64,000 nucleotides of DNA, taken from Baylisascaris procyonis (taxonomy: Eukaryota; Nematoda; Chromadorea; Rhabditida; Ascarididae). The first letter of the stretch is position 1; every line of letters starts with the position of its first letter. This document shows positions 22,420-36,100 of this stretch, piece after piece. A model generated the notes under the pieces. It was not told the origin of the DNA. It made no database searches and was given only the letters and a program-made list of their open reading frames with translations. Location of the stretch: assembly GCA_037389465.1 (NCBI GenBank), contig JAZARR010000179.1, positions 2,204,501 through 2,268,500 on the forward strand, given 5' to 3'. The position numbers and the translations under genes are program-made.

Positions 22420-24730
22420 ATTCGAAAAACATGGAAGTTATTCGAGAAGAGTACTTCTCAAATAAAACACAATATTATTCAATGCATATTTTGAAGCCGA
22501 TCAAAGAACGAGAATACTATCGATAGCACAACACGTGCCACTATAAACCATACACTCATACATCGAACATCAACAATAAATATTAACAATATATCGTAAA
22601 AAATTTTTGTATCGAATTCAACGAAATCAGGCGATAAAATAAGAAATATTTGTTAATTAGGGAAATGATATCAAGGTAAGAATTCCCAAGTGGATGTATT
22701 CATTAATGAAGAGGTAAATTAGAATATCTGATGATGCAAAAGTGTTCGCAAATTTAAATAGTGGAAATACGAATTTCTAAACAATTCTTCTCCATTTGCA
22801 CTATACAAACACAAATAAAATCGGCAATTTTGATGAATTTTAGTGTTCAACTCAAAAAATGTACTTCATTCGGCCGTTCGTCGATGTGTAAATAATCTGC
22901 AAAAGAGACTTGCATAAATGTATTCCTCCTCGATAGATTAAGGCTGTCTAGAAGGATGTGGAGGAATGAGCGAATAAAGTGAGGAGGGTAGAAAGGATAG
23001 GGGAGGGGGCAATCTACCGATACTCGATCAACTGAGAAGACGATAACTGGAGAGCGCATTTAACAGCTCTGATCACTGAACAAGGTTTCTTTCCCTTTTT
23101 CAACGCAATATTTTATTAGCGAATGATTACAGTTTTTATTCAATGCATGATGCAAATATTTTAAATTCAAAGAAATGAGCTTAATACTCAACTCAAACCA
23201 TTTCAGGTTCGTTGCTCTCAAAATTAGATCAAACAATAAACGTATTTGAAAAATAACCTTAAAATAAAAGTGTCGAAATGATGTAATGATAAAGTTGTTT
23301 CCGCAAGTCTTTCCCGACCAATTCTCCGCCCCCCCCTCCTCCACCTATCCTCTATTAACCTTAAATTTCTAAACAACATAGAGTCGTCGAGCATCCACAT
23401 TCCTAAAATAACAGACTTTTCTGTCTACACTGCTGATTGAAGCTCGCCTCCAGTAAAAAACATTTCCTAGAGGATTGCGGGAATTCTAAAATTCGCGATT
23501 TCTGGGAATTCCCGGGGTTCGTGGCAGTGGATGATAACCTCGTTGCTGATCTCCTGCAGTGGATGTACTAAAGTACAAAGGTATCCACAATTTCGGGAAT
23601 GCAGGAGCTTTCTCGAGTACAGTATGATAAAGCGTCAAACAATCTTCATAGAACAACTCCAATGAAGCTAAAAAGCGCGCACTCTAATACTGAAAGCATT
23701 CGCCTTCTTCAAACGACCTGTCCTTAAATGCCAACACTAATTACTACGGTAAACCTATGACCCGAGTTGGCATTTGTCCAGCGCCGTAAATAAATACAAA
23801 CAAATCGAGTTGGCGACTAGCTAAGAGCCAATTGATTCACGCGTCCAGACTAGGCGCGTAAATGGGTGTAAAATGCTCGCTGGCATGTGGCCAATCAATC
23901 ACAAGGCTACGCAATACATTCCCTTTCCCTCTTATGTTTGCACTCTCCCTCAATGCAACGTATTTTCTGAGACTTGGTGCCGTCATCGCCGATGCCTGTC
24001 TCGACGAAGACGCTCTTTGATAGCAACGTCATCGTTAGCTTAGGCTCACATACATCGACGATGAAATCCCCGCATTTTTATCATTCCATCATATGAGCTC
24101 CATCTATTCTTTTATTTAGTCACGTGGACACAGGTTTTACTCGCATAAACTTTAGAAGTAAAGAAATGGGTGGGACAAGGAAAATACTGGAATAGCTCGT
24201 TATTTTTAATCAAAACTGTGATAGTCAAAGCTAGCCTAGCTGTTGGATTACAGCTAGCTGCAATACAGTGTTACCTTATCGCTCGAAATTGGCGTCTCGC
24301 CAAATAATCTTTGAATTATGGCACATTGCCACTGGATTAAATGTTGTTGCGCTAAAACATTGCCGAACTATACAGGTATGCAATAAAATAGAGCTGCATC
24401 GCGGTATCCATCTATGACTGAGTGGTTTATGGAATCGTCACGACAGCAGATGTTGGCGTTAAGAAAATATGCGTAATCCATGAAATTTGCAAATATGCAA
24501 ATCAGGAAACCTTTCATCTGATCAATAAGGACGTCTCGTGACTAAATTCTTGAGGATATTCATTGACGACGAACTTTGTCCATTATGGCCAAGAAGTTTG
24601 TCGATGATGAGCAAGAATGAGTAAAATAGTTTGATACAATTCACTCATTTTCTAAACTTTTTTCTAAATTAATATCGTTTCCCTTTTTCGTAATCCGTTT
24701 TTGAGACACAACAATCGATCAAAAATGTTG
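22420..24730. other. Gene-free stretch, somewhat GC-richer toward 23.7-24.1 kb
   Basis: No gene is recognised. It holds GC-richer, CpG-containing DNA at about 23460-24080, a Rel-type site at 23504-23513 and an octamer at 24495-24502. The GC-richer patch could be regulatory or a decayed insertion. Confidence 0.5.
23504..23513. promoter_or_regulatory. Palindromic Rel/NF-kB-type site
   Basis: GGGAATTCCC is a perfect palindrome matching the general GGGRNWYYCC consensus and overlaps CCCGGG. A half-site, GCGGGAATTC, lies about 26 bases upstream. Without an adjacent gene this is only a motif match. Confidence 0.3.
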
Positions 24731-24735
24731 AGAGG

Positions 24736-25045
24736 TGTAAGGCAGACCAGGCGTCTATAGATCAAGCGAGAATAGTGTGCTATGCAAGGTAAGTCAAAGA
24801 AGGTCAACAACATATAAGCAGATCAAATGGTTACCCAGCATGTGTCGTAAGACTAGCCTGAGGCAGAATTGGGAGAGTATAAAGGAGGTTGATATGTCCA
24901 TGTATTCGTTATAGCTTCTAGACTAGTCTTAAACCTGGGTGGGTCTACGGGCGGCCGTTGGAGTGTGCGAGGTCATCGGTGGCAGCGTGGAGTTCGACCG
25001 TGGGTGGGATCTTGCCGGCAATTGGAACCATCCTTGTGAACAAGC
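24736..25045 (+). mobile_element. LTR-like element, copy 2 (right-truncated)
   Basis: It begins TGTAAGGCAGACC and aligns with copy 1 at 14444 through the TATA box (TATAAAGG, 24878-24885), the conserved CTTCTAGACTAGTCTTAA block and a GC-richer segment, to about 25045. By eye the two copies agree at roughly three quarters of positions. The polyA-signal region of copy 1 is missing. A 65-codon frame inside it (24958-25155) starts within the element and continues into unrelated DNA, so I do not treat it as a gene. No element proteins are nearby. Confidence 0.6.
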
Positions 25046-26086
25046 AAGTAAAAAAGGATCTGCTTCACTGTCTTCAGCTAAATCTGACTAGTCAACCAGG
25101 ATTGATGTATACTACTCGAATTCATACAAATTTGAACAATCGGCCTCAAGCATAACCGGAATCACTTAGAAGCTTCTCTCATGCCTCACATCCTCCCAGG
25201 TTGATTATTTAAAAATTCTACTGTTATACTGAATCACCTCCTACCTTCGTTAAATACATGAGCAAATTTACATGAACCAATGGGACAAATCAAAAAAGCA
25301 TCATTCGCGTTATTGTTCAAAAATCGTCTAAACGGATCCAATCTTTGTATCTCTCACCTTCCTCTTCTATTCTGTCCTTAAAATAACCGCCAAGCATACC
25401 CGAGAGTCTCTATAATATACGAGTTCGGGGATGCCATCGAGAATAGACAGCCAATAGATTTGTTTACAATCGGAAAGCAATAAATCATCAAGTAGAACAG
25501 ACATCACGAACACAGCGAGAGACATTCCACACGGGCATCAACACCTAATAAAACGAACGATTGATAAGATGTAGTCAACGAAACCCGACTATACAAGACG
25601 ATACCGACAAGCATCATCCAACATAACATATTGGCAGCAGTATGAGGTCAATTTGTGACCTTATAAAATTTAACCATATTTCGGTGTCAATTTGAAGATT
25701 AAAAAGGAGATATAAGGTTCAGGGTAAACCCACGTAGTTAAAGGGGGAGGGGCTGAACGATTCGTTTAAACATAATGACTTTTTAAGCCTATTTATTGCG
25801 TAAACTTTAAGACGAGGAATGAATGATCGTTAAGCAGATATGTACTCATTAACGCCAATTCACTGCAGAATAATAAATAGAAAATACGAAATAGAAAATA
25901 TGCAAGTAACATGGGGAGAATTTGCATGAAGTTATGTGACCATTGACCGATTGGAATGACCCCTGACCAAACGGAAAAAAAGTGTGGGATATAAAATACA
26001 GGACATGACATGCTACCGAAGAACGATCATATACGTCGAAATGGAAACATTTTTTCGAGCAATCCGTCCACTTTGATATATTCGAT

Positions 26087-26146
26087 ACTAAAATATGTAA
26101 AATATTTCTATACTATATTAAAATATGTCAAACATTTCTATACTAT
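26087..26146. repeat. 30-bp tandem duplication
   Basis: Two adjacent 30-bp units (26087-26116 and 26117-26146) differ at only a few positions, and each ends in TTTCTATACTAT. The sequence is A+T-rich and has no coding content. Confidence 0.8.
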
Positions 26147-28213
26147 AACTATGAACAGTATAGAATAATGAACTATTCAAATCTATAATTTTATGTTTTT
26201 TAAATGTTTATCAAACTAATAAAGCATAAAACAAATAGACTGCAATATTCTCTCATATGCAGAATAAAGTGAAACATTGTATATAGGAAAATTAAAGAAT
26301 GTGTACCAAAACATGATAATGTAACAAAACTACACGAAAAAAAAAGAAGCACGAAACAGCTGTCATTAATATTTACAGTAACACATATACGTGTACTTAA
26401 CAATAGTCCTAAGTATTTATGAAGTAATATTACAAGCAACTCTTCGATGCTTATTCATTGAAGCTATCGACCGACAATAATAAAAGCCCTTTTCAAATAT
26501 ATGCTCGCTCAGCTGTCAACTATTTGGGGTGTGCCATCAATTCTTTAGCAAAGCAACGAATACAAATGTAAACATTAAGTCAACGTTTGCTGACTCAGCC
26601 TCACCACCTACGCACTCCACCTGTATCTCTCTACCTCTTTTATCCACCTTTACAGAACTTACTTCACCAATCAACCTTTAGTAGATCATTATTATTACTG
26701 GATATGACTTCGCCTTATATCAATTATAGGTATATTGGGACGAAATTTTCGAAATGAAAAAGCCGTTCAATCGATATTGGTCCAAAATGTGGCGCAAATC
26801 TACACCAGAATAAACCCTCAAGAATAATTCATAAGGAAAGAAAACTTAAATTACATAACTGCTTAAATACTCAATTAATAAACAAAACAATCGACGAAAT
26901 TTGTCAAAACTAAATTCAGTTGAGTTTTCTCTATCTCGTTTTAATTTAACAAGAAAAGAGTGGCAAGTTAGTCCCAATATTTTATGAATCTCCCTCCCGC
27001 ATTCAAGAAGTTGGAGAATATCCTTCTCAACCATTCCTTCATTCTCATTCGTATCAGATAATACTCATCAAAGATGGCATCATGAATATAAAGTCATCCA
27101 TCTTCTTTTGTTGGATAATTTTTGTTGCACTAGAAGGATGATGCTGCACATTATGATAGATAAATAAATCAAAATAAATAAATGAATAAATAAACAAATA
27201 AATAAATAAATAATAGTATGAATAGAATTTAGCATGTTTTATGTGCGCATCATAGGAATTCACTGTATATACGAGAGAGGTACTATGTTGAAAAGAAATG
27301 CGATGCGTTAGAAACGATAAGATTTATGCAAGAGAGTTGTATTTGTTGATTGATGTAAATCACAATGAAAGAATGTGGCGAATAGCAAAAATCATCGAAA
27401 AATCTCGATCCAATCTGAGCAATGCGCCAATAATGTCGTTCATGCTAAATTCTCTGCTTATATGTCAATCACAGGAAAATATTTATCTAGCCTAATATTT
27501 TTAGAAATAAAAGATATAATTTCATAAATAAATAAATAAAAATTTAGAACTGTGAGTGAAGAAAGCGGTTAGAGATCATTGTCTATGAAAGAAACTTCTA
27601 AAAGATGAAATAACTTGGGGGATGCTGTCAATCGACATATTGAACATCAATATGAGTATATGCGGCAAGATCAACGATACGATAGAGTTTATGCGAATAT
27701 TCTTTAGATGACCTTTATATGTTCATTCGTTTAATGCTATTCTAATGTTCTACGATATTCCCTCAAGGTAATTTCTTAGCATTGCTCATCTTATTTCAAC
27801 TTTATATGCTTATATTCATATTCAACACTAGCTTTTATATACCAAAAATGTTGTCTCGATGCTTTGCTTCTTTATAATAAAATCATCATATAATAAATAA
27901 GTATTTAAATAATGAAATAAATAAGTAAAATTAATCCGAAAAAATTATCCACACGATCAATGAAAATTTCTTGCAAGTTTTTTTTTTTCAGTTTTGATGA
28001 ATTAATCCAAAATTTTTGGCATTTTTTCAACTGAATGCCAAAAAATTACCGAATATAATTCGAATAATTAAAGTTAAATTTTTACGATGATTTAGATTTC
28101 TATATTAAAAATACGTCATATGACCACACCGTGGTGCATGCATTTGTCAACAAAATACGTCATATCGCTTCTGCCACCATCAATCTACCATCGAATATTC
28201 TAAATACTCGCAA

Positions 28214-28265
28214 ATGCAAATTTCAATATGCAAATTTCAGTAATTTTTAGCAATAATATGCAAAT
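28214..28265 (+). promoter_or_regulatory. Cluster of three ATGCAAAT octamers
   Basis: Perfect POU-type octamers ATGCAAAT start at 28214, 28228 and 28258, each followed by TTCA. The shared flank suggests local duplication, but the spacing (14 and 30 bases) is irregular. They could bind POU-domain factors, which is inference only. Confidence 0.35.
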
Positions 28266-31200
28266 TTCAATATTCTTTAGCAAAAACAAATTTTCTTCCT
28301 CTTAAATTAGGTTGTTTAATTATTTTTCAAAAATATGAGAAGATGGGAAACTTCGCCTCTTTATGAGATATGCAACAAACAAAGAGTATATGATTTGAGA
28401 GGATATAAGAATTGATTGTCAGTGAGATTTTCATAGAACTGGTTGCACTAGTTTTGCCACTAAAAGCATCACGCAATAACTCCGTCAAACAATTGCGAGT
28501 CAAATCAATCCTTAAAAAAAACATAAAACCTCATAGCGGATCTAGTTTGTTGAATCAATCGTAAAAGTTTACATCATCGACCACAATATTTTATGACGAA
28601 ACTTATGATAGGAAAAAAAAAACCTTCGAAAATGAAATTAAAATTTCAAAATTTAAATAAAAACGGAGCTTTTCTTCTCTATTATTTTTTGAAAGAAATT
28701 CATGTTGATCAAAATGAATTATTCTCAAATTCATAGTTTTCTATACTCAAGAATTGTATAGCATTTATTGCTTCTAACTAAAAGAAAATGATGTTCAATG
28801 TTTATAACAAGTGCAACAGAAAGAAAAGACAGCCAACTATTAAATGAACACTCGAGTTGATTAGAAAGAAGAAAGAACAAGATCGGCTGTCAGCTGATTT
28901 CAAAGCGTAAAAACATTTGAACATCATCAATAGCGAGATATTGCACAATACAATCGCCTTATTGACAGCTATTCTCGAATCGTCGACGTTTTATGTGCTC
29001 TTAAATGTGTGCACGTTTTATTCGCTCACAGACTACAATCAGCAATGCATTCACATGCATAATTTAATTCCGACATCAAAGATTCAAAAGTGAATAAAAT
29101 TTTATTATTAACATTATTACTGCTAATATTACTGTTAACATTGTTATTTTACTTTTATTTACTATTAATTATTACTGTTAATATTATTTTTACTATTATT
29201 GACAAGTAGACACTTAATATCAACAATAAGTCACGAGTGCCTAATAGTATAAGCGGAAGCAAATTTTTTTTTTTTAAATCAACTCAAGCAGTAAACAACG
29301 AGATCATTAGAAAATCGAATTGAATGACGGCCATACAAAAGAACTTCAGAAAAGCGATGAGCTTACTAAATATCCAAATTAAAGGCTCTACCCTCATCAA
29401 TAAATAGGAAAACGCAGCAGTCTAAGCGCGCAAAATGTGCATTCTTTAAGAACGAAATGCAATGAATAAGATTCAAACCGCACGCATTTTAGAGTCATGA
29501 TTTGGAATCAATATTTATTGACGGGGTTTTACTTCTATTATGCAGTAATTGTTTGCAATTTCTAATTATTACTACCTCTCAAAGATCAATACATAATAAT
29601 CGATCAAAGAGTCAAAAGGTAAAACCATTGGACGGACACACGAAACGATAAAATATATGTAATAAATGGATATAAAAATAAGCTTTTTTCGACAGATCGA
29701 TGAAAATTTTGAATCATCACAGCACAATAATTATTCTATTAGAAAATATTCATAAAAATGTTTGAAATTAAATACAGTCTATAGAAATTGAACGCATTAC
29801 TCGGAGAGTACGAACAACGAGGTAGGTAAGCGATCTCTGAACTCTCCCTCTCTCTTGCAATGCATGAGTAAGTAATAACACCTCTGCAATGATAATCAAA
29901 GATCGTCCCTTCTTCCCCACTTCCCACTGCTCTGATTAGTGTGCATGAATACAAACCGAATGACAATCAAATATATGACGTTAGCAAACAGGAGAACCAA
30001 ATCAACGTAACGATTCAACCCGCTCTTCACAATTACATACAAATGCAATTGCCCTCATTCGATGGTGACATGATGAATCACTTCCAAATATAGAACGCTT
30101 ATATCCTTTTCCATTCGAGAATCATCTCTTTTAAGCAATAATTATTCATACGTTTTTAAGAAACTCACGGGAAAAAAACATCGAGAATTTGTTTTTGTGA
30201 AAAAAATTTCCGTAAAAATATTTGTCACTATGCCAAAAAAAAACTTTAAATGTTCAACCAGAATTTTTCAGATAACAAATCATACACCTTTGAGAATCAA
30301 CAGCTATAAAAATCATTGTTGGCAATTTTTATTGCCAAATTTTTCTCCCACAAACTTAAGAATACCTCCAAACGATATGTGAAATATTTCATTCGATGCT
30401 CTATTCGTAATTGGCATAACGTCAAGCAGTATTTTATAAGCAATATCCATCAATTTCCACTGCCTATAAAGGCAGATTCACACTGAATGAATCATCTACA
30501 ATTACACCGCAAAAATCGCTTCTCTAGAAAAATTAAAAGAAATTCTGCAACCAGAAATTACATAGTTAAGAAATTTCCGCAATTATTTTCAACTCTTTCA
30601 AAAATTCGAATAAGAATATCGTTGTACTAGATTGATCTACCTCCTCGTAAATGAACTATTATAGCCTTTAAAAATATTCATCGATTTCACACTAATATAT
30701 CCGTCAATAAGAACACCTGATGAACGTTCATGACTGCTGAATAAATAATGATTGCCCGTCCAGGTGAAGAAATACAAAGATTTTTGCGACGAATTCAATC
30801 GTCATTATGACGTCATTTTAAATGGATTCAACAATTTTATATTACTATATTAAAAAATCGTTAAGTATTAATAGCACTAAACAGAATAGAAATACTCAAT
30901 AATTCTATAGGAATTAAAGCAAAACTATATAATAACACCTACTATTTCCAATAAATCTTCCTATCAGAAGTAATAAATAAAGTTATAGAGACATCGGTTA
31001 GAGAATCGCTACGAATCATCAGTCAACGTTTACGCATTCTTTATATAAGCGTGACGATTGCACAACGTATTTGAGCAATTATGAAACTATACATCGATAG
31101 GCAACACACCTCACAGGTGACTCATTCACCTCATTGAAACAACATATGACGTTAAACGTTTATCGTACAAATTATAGCCTTTTCTACTTTATTAACCAAT

Positions 31201-31608
31201 AGTGCATTTACAATTTTGAAGAAATGGGAATATTCGTTAATTATTTCCATTTGAAAATTTATGAAAATTTTTTAATTTTCTTTTTTTTCCGGAATTTTTT
31301 TTTTTTTACTGGAGTGATTTTGTGTGAATTGTATGTCATAAATAAACATTTTGGAAAAGAGCTGGGAAATGAAATAAAAGCATTCATTCGAGTTCGGACA
31401 TAAAAAGCAACAAACACATACTGGATACTCGAGAGAGAATGGATTGGAAGAAATGATCTTTAACCGAGAGGGAGGGTAGAGGTGAGGTGGGGATAGCGAG
31501 GAGGGGGGGAAAGGGATGACCTGAGGAGAACAACCTGTTAGAGCTCAACAGGCGCTAATCAAACCAAGTATACGTTTAACACAGAAAACATGAGTGATAT
31601 ATAAAACC

Positions 31609-31824
31609 TCATCGTTGCGCACTCGAGAACCCAACAACAAGCTCGCCCATTGTACGCATTGGCACGCGTTCAAAACAGTCTAAAGTGGCCCGAAGAGACT
31701 GATCACCCACACGATGAATAATCCCTACACGAATCGGTTGCATTGCGATTTGGCGATGAGCCAATGCGCAAACCACGAGGTCACTCCCACCTGTCTTCGG
31801 CGATACCGTATCTTCATTTCGCAT
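31609..31824 (-). CDS. Unrecognised 71-codon open frame, doubtful
   Basis: The minus-strand frame begins MRNEDTVSPKTGGSDLVV and ends VVGFSSAQR. It lies in a GC-richer patch with mixed amino-acid usage and no low-complexity runs, and its middle (IAMQPIRVGIIHRVGDQSL) looks protein-like. I recognise no family. The opposite strand is open over part of it (31714-31956). It could be one exon, a relic of a mobile element, or chance. Confidence 0.2.
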   Translation of the reverse strand: MRNEDTVSPKTGGSDLVVCALAHRQIAMQPIRVGIIHRVGDQSLRATLDCFERVPMRTMGELVVGFSSAQR

Positions 31825-31830
31825 ATTACC

Positions 31831-31912
31831 ATAAACATATCAAAATCAACCCACAGTATTTATAAACATACTAAAATCAACCTATTCCGTAAACATGCCA
31901 AAATCAGCCCGC
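31831..31912. repeat. Degenerate tandem repeat, three units of 27-31 bp
   Basis: The shared core (A/G)TAAACAT..(C/T)..AAAATCA(A/G)CC(C/T) starts at 31831, 31862 and 31889. Spacing varies between 31 and 27 bases, so the units have drifted. Confidence 0.55.
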
Positions 31913-32003
31913 TATATCATCACGAAGAACACCGGTCTGAATTGCTAGCACGATGATCAGTCAAATATTCTATTGATCGGCTCTTCGCAGTTTGTACCGT
32001 AGC

Positions 32004-32010
32004 TATATAA
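32004..32010 (+). promoter_or_regulatory. Possible TATA box, weak
   Basis: TATATAA is followed about 30 bases later by a non-A+T-rich stretch, with an ATG near 32051. The frame from that ATG stops after four codons. TATA-like words are common in this DNA, so support is slight. Confidence 0.12.
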
Positions 32011-32479
32011 GTAGTCCAAAGTAGTCGGATCGTAGGATAGCAGACTCACTATGAGGTCAGGGTGAAGTACGTACTTTCATCCGACTCTTAAATTCGTTAA
32101 GCCCTATGGACATGCTCTCATATAATTCCCTCCCCTCACACTCGACTGTGAATCAGTGAATCAGCCACTTCAACCATAACCTGAATAGTATTTACGCGAG
32201 TAATACAAAAGAATTGGCAGTGGAATCCAATGTTTCTATATGCATAGCCGAATAGTTTGCAACGGTATTATGATACAAAGGATGGAAGTTCAATATCCGT
32301 CTTTAGGAACGAAATTTTTGAAAATTAGAAACTTAATTAAAGATTACAGTTATGTTAAGATTACAGTTAAGATTACAAAAACGATTATGAGGAAAATTTC
32401 CGCATATTCACTGCATGAACCAGGAATGGAAAAAAATGGTTTCCCCTCATCCATGACCCATTCATTCAGTGTCAAATAT

Positions 32480-33115
32480 GTTTAGGTGGCTGGATGAGAA
32501 AGCCGATCGCATTGCAATGCTTTCCCGCCTTGATGGCCGTTCCAGCGATCGTTCCCATCCCCATCAGACGTCGGCGGCCGACCGAATAATATGAGCAATT
32601 GCTTAGCAATAGTGAAAGAATGGCGCCAAATGAGCGGCGTCGTTGTCCTTTCTAATCCATCACAAAGCATTCCACTCTCACATCGTCAAATCCCCTCTCC
32701 ATTCCTCTCTCTATTTTCCTCTTTCCCTCTCTGTCCTCATTCTCTCATATCCGATCCGACTTTCATCCATATATCGCATTCAGTCTGTTCTCTTTCCTTT
32801 CTATCTCTTTTCATCCTTTACAAAGCATTACCTTCTCATAACGTTCATCCCCGTTTTCTTTCTCCCACTCTCTCTAACTATAAATGCCTTCTTAAATCGA
32901 GCCTCCTCCAAGTTGTGTCCTCAGGTGTATCGCAAGCACATTCCGACAATGCAAAACAAAAAAAATTAAGTGAAGGGAATGACCCGATCCGCATACGCAC
33001 AATTCATCGCTCAATACTTGACCTTTCCCGTGGGGACGCACCTTACCCACCGTATAAACGCCACAGCAATTTTTGGAAGTTTCAGAGTTATTCACTCATC
33101 TTCTTTTGAGCATTC
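32480..33115 (+). other. GC-richer then pyrimidine-rich island with the longest open frame
   Basis: About 170 bases of CpG-containing, GC-richer DNA (32480-32650) pass into a roughly 200-base CT-rich tract. The longest frame of the window, 172 codons (32591-33109), runs through both. Its middle is Ser/Leu/Phe/Pro-rich (for example SLFSSFPLCPHSL) because of the CT tract. A second plus frame (32643-32969) and minus frames (32482-32670, 32892-33095) cover the same DNA. No domain is recognised. I treat the open frames as a composition effect. The GC-rich part could be a first exon or promoter, but nothing confirms this. Confidence 0.3.
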
Positions 33116-33119
33116 TCCA

Positions 33120-36100
33120 ACCACCAATCTATGCCAATTTATATTTAATATTTGAAATTATTTTTCAACAAAAATGCTTATAAAACGCTATAATCTAATA
33201 AATATAAAGTGCGTTTTATTTGCAAAGAAAAAAAAAAAGAAAACATTCCATTATTGGCCGAATAAATTAGTGAAGGGCACTAATGTTATTTCATTAATTT
33301 TCGATCACTTTGTTTTGCCGCTAGTATGATTTGAGCGAATCGCATCAACTTCACATTCTACGTATCAAATATTCGCGCAAAATTTATGCCTTTTGCATTA
33401 CACAGAAATTGCAAATTGCAAATTGCACTTTTTTTTTAAAATATGATCTCTGAATATACAACTAGAAAATATTTGGTGAACAAAAAAAAATCCCTTTAAT
33501 AGCGCTCGTATTTCACTCAAAGTTCTATTAATTTTTTTTGCCTGAAGGTTTACCTCTTTTTCCATAGTTTAAATTTTTTTTGCTTCCGCAGTAATTTAGT
33601 AAAAAAAACTAGTAATTTATGCAAATAAGAAGTAATAAGGAACAGCAAAATGCGTTGAAATTTATAAGACACCGCGCCTATTTCCTCTTTTGCTTCAAAT
33701 TCACGATAGTCGACAAAATTTGAGCGCAATATTCGCATTGAGTTCCAACTTTCAAATAGTGTACCTTCGAAATTTCTCTATTCTATCACTTCTGCGAGCA
33801 TTCAAATTTGCATACGAATTCATCGCATTTATCCGCACATATTTCAATCATCAATAGAAACGACGAACTCTATTCGACAACAAAATTTTCGATAAGTTTC
33901 AGTGAAGTGAATATAAACAAGAATATGTGGAAATTAAAAGTGTTGTTGATTGATCTAAAATAAACATTTAGCATATTTTATATAATAATTTAATTTCAAT
34001 TTTAATTTCTAATCCAATTTTAGTTTCAATTTCAATTTTAATGAAGCAAACGCTTCATATAAATGAATGCTGATTCGTTTACTGCATAAATGTTCACAAA
34101 CATAAAAAATTGCACATCGTCTCCTGTTCCGATAACTCTATTATACTACAAAAAATGGCCATAAATAATGCGAAGATGAATGAACGGTAGAAAGATGTTA
34201 GATCATTTAACACAGAATTCAACACAGTGTTCATTAAAGATAGCTCTATGACAAATGCACTATTAATAAAGGACTACTGACCTGAGGCTCAAGCTCAGCT
34301 TCCTGGTTAACTTGGATCAAGCTTTAACATTATGGTTGAGTTTCAACATTTACCTACCAATATTTTTTCGTTATCCCAATGTATAAACATCTTCTAACGG
34401 CGCAAATGTCTGATATATAACTTCAGATTAATATATTAGGACAACTGTCAAAGAACTATATATTTATTAGACTAATTAAAACGATCGTTGGGTGGTTGGT
34501 TCATTCTTGTCTTAAAAGTTTAGCAATATTGTCACATGACGAACCGCATTAAGTGAGAGGCAGAATACTCAACACGCCGCCCCATAATTCATCGAACAAA
34601 TAAGTCAATAGTTAACGATAATTAAGTTCAATAGAATTTCTATTCATATTATTATTCCATATTATATTATTAAATGATAATATTGTCGATTTAATTTCGT
34701 TTTGATGGTATTCTAATATTATTCATTCGATTCATAATATAATCAATATATAAATAATTACTAATCAAAACATCGATCCAATAAACGGATAAATTCATTG
34801 TGGGAATATTATATTCGATAATTGATGGTGTAAGTTAATTCGTTGCAAAAAAAATTTCCTTTCTATAAATGCTAATTAATTTTTTCCTCTATGCAAATTG
34901 CACAAAATTTTCATTTGATGAATTTTTTGCATATAAAAACTCATAAAAATAGTTGAAATCATTGAAATAATAAATTCAGTGGGTGTAAAAAATTTCTTCA
35001 AATAAATAAGCTTATTTACGTTGTCAGTATTTAGAGATTGTCGTTTGAAAGAAATTTTTTTAAATTTTGCATTCACTTTTATACGATAATATTCAATCCG
35101 GGATCAATGTACAATGTTGCATATTTCTGCGCATTATATGCTTAGCTATTTCAGCTGTCAATTAAGAAAATCTATAATAAAGACATATAAACATTAGCAC
35201 ATAAATTATGTATGAATATTCTTAGTGCTACTATCGAAGATTTTTTTACCGCAAATGAATTCTATAATTTTAAATAACACCGATTCTACAGCCACATAAG
35301 ATCCTTGAGAAGAAATATCCCTCTAAACGTTTCTACTATTTTCAAAAAAAAATTAAATAATCTCCTTTTTAATAAGTGAAAATTACTTTTTTATAATTCT
35401 TCATCCAGAGAAAAAAAACTGGAGATCAGGACAAGGATTAAATAGTGAAAAAATGCAATTTTATTTTGTAAACAATTGAAAAGGAAAAAAAAGCTCATAA
35501 AAGAATATTTCATCACAATCCGATTTAACGATTGAAAGAGCTCAGAACAAAAAATTTCGAACAGAAGATTTTTCAAAAAAAAATTTTTTTTTGAGACGAA
35601 TGAAAAGGATAGCAATCGAAATGTAACGGAATATTGTGATAATCGAATTGGAATGCAATTAACAATCAGTTTATAGAATATAAAAAAAACCAAGTGCAAC
35701 ATTTTCAGTCGCTAATGTTTCATTTTTTTTAAATATACCAAATGAAATAGACGGCGCCAAATAAATTTTCAAAAATGAGGATCAGTGTTATCTGTTATAT
35801 TATCAGCAATTGATAACATTGTTGCCTTAATAGTTTTTTTTTCAATTCTCATGTATGATGCATTCATGCAGAAAGGAAGTGCTATACACTTATTATCTCT
35901 TCATATAAACGTTTATCACATCGTGTGTCATAAAACGTCATACATATTTCTAGAGGGTAAAGAGGAAAGATGGAAGGAAGGAGGGAAAAGAGGAAACGGG
36001 GTGAGGCTGGATTTATATATAGGAATTTAGAAAACAGAACAGTCTTGCAGAGGTATAATCATCTCTTAAATTCATAGTTGCTTCTGGCGACGATTGCAAT

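Larger units (their letters stand above)
25050..31590. other. Long gene-free stretch
   Basis: No gene is recognised over 6.5 kb. It contains a 30-bp tandem repeat (26087-26146), TAAA simple sequence near 27165-27215, an octamer cluster (28214-28265), a direct repeat of AAAATACGTCATAT at 28108 and 28152, TTA-rich low-complexity DNA near 29100-29200, and a TGACGTCA site at 30808-30815. Confidence 0.55.

Noticed and set aside
14444..25045. A single full-length 10-kb LTR retrotransposon between the two LTR-like copies
   Set aside because: No gag, protease, reverse transcriptase or integrase relic is visible between them, the two copies differ substantially, and the right copy is truncated.
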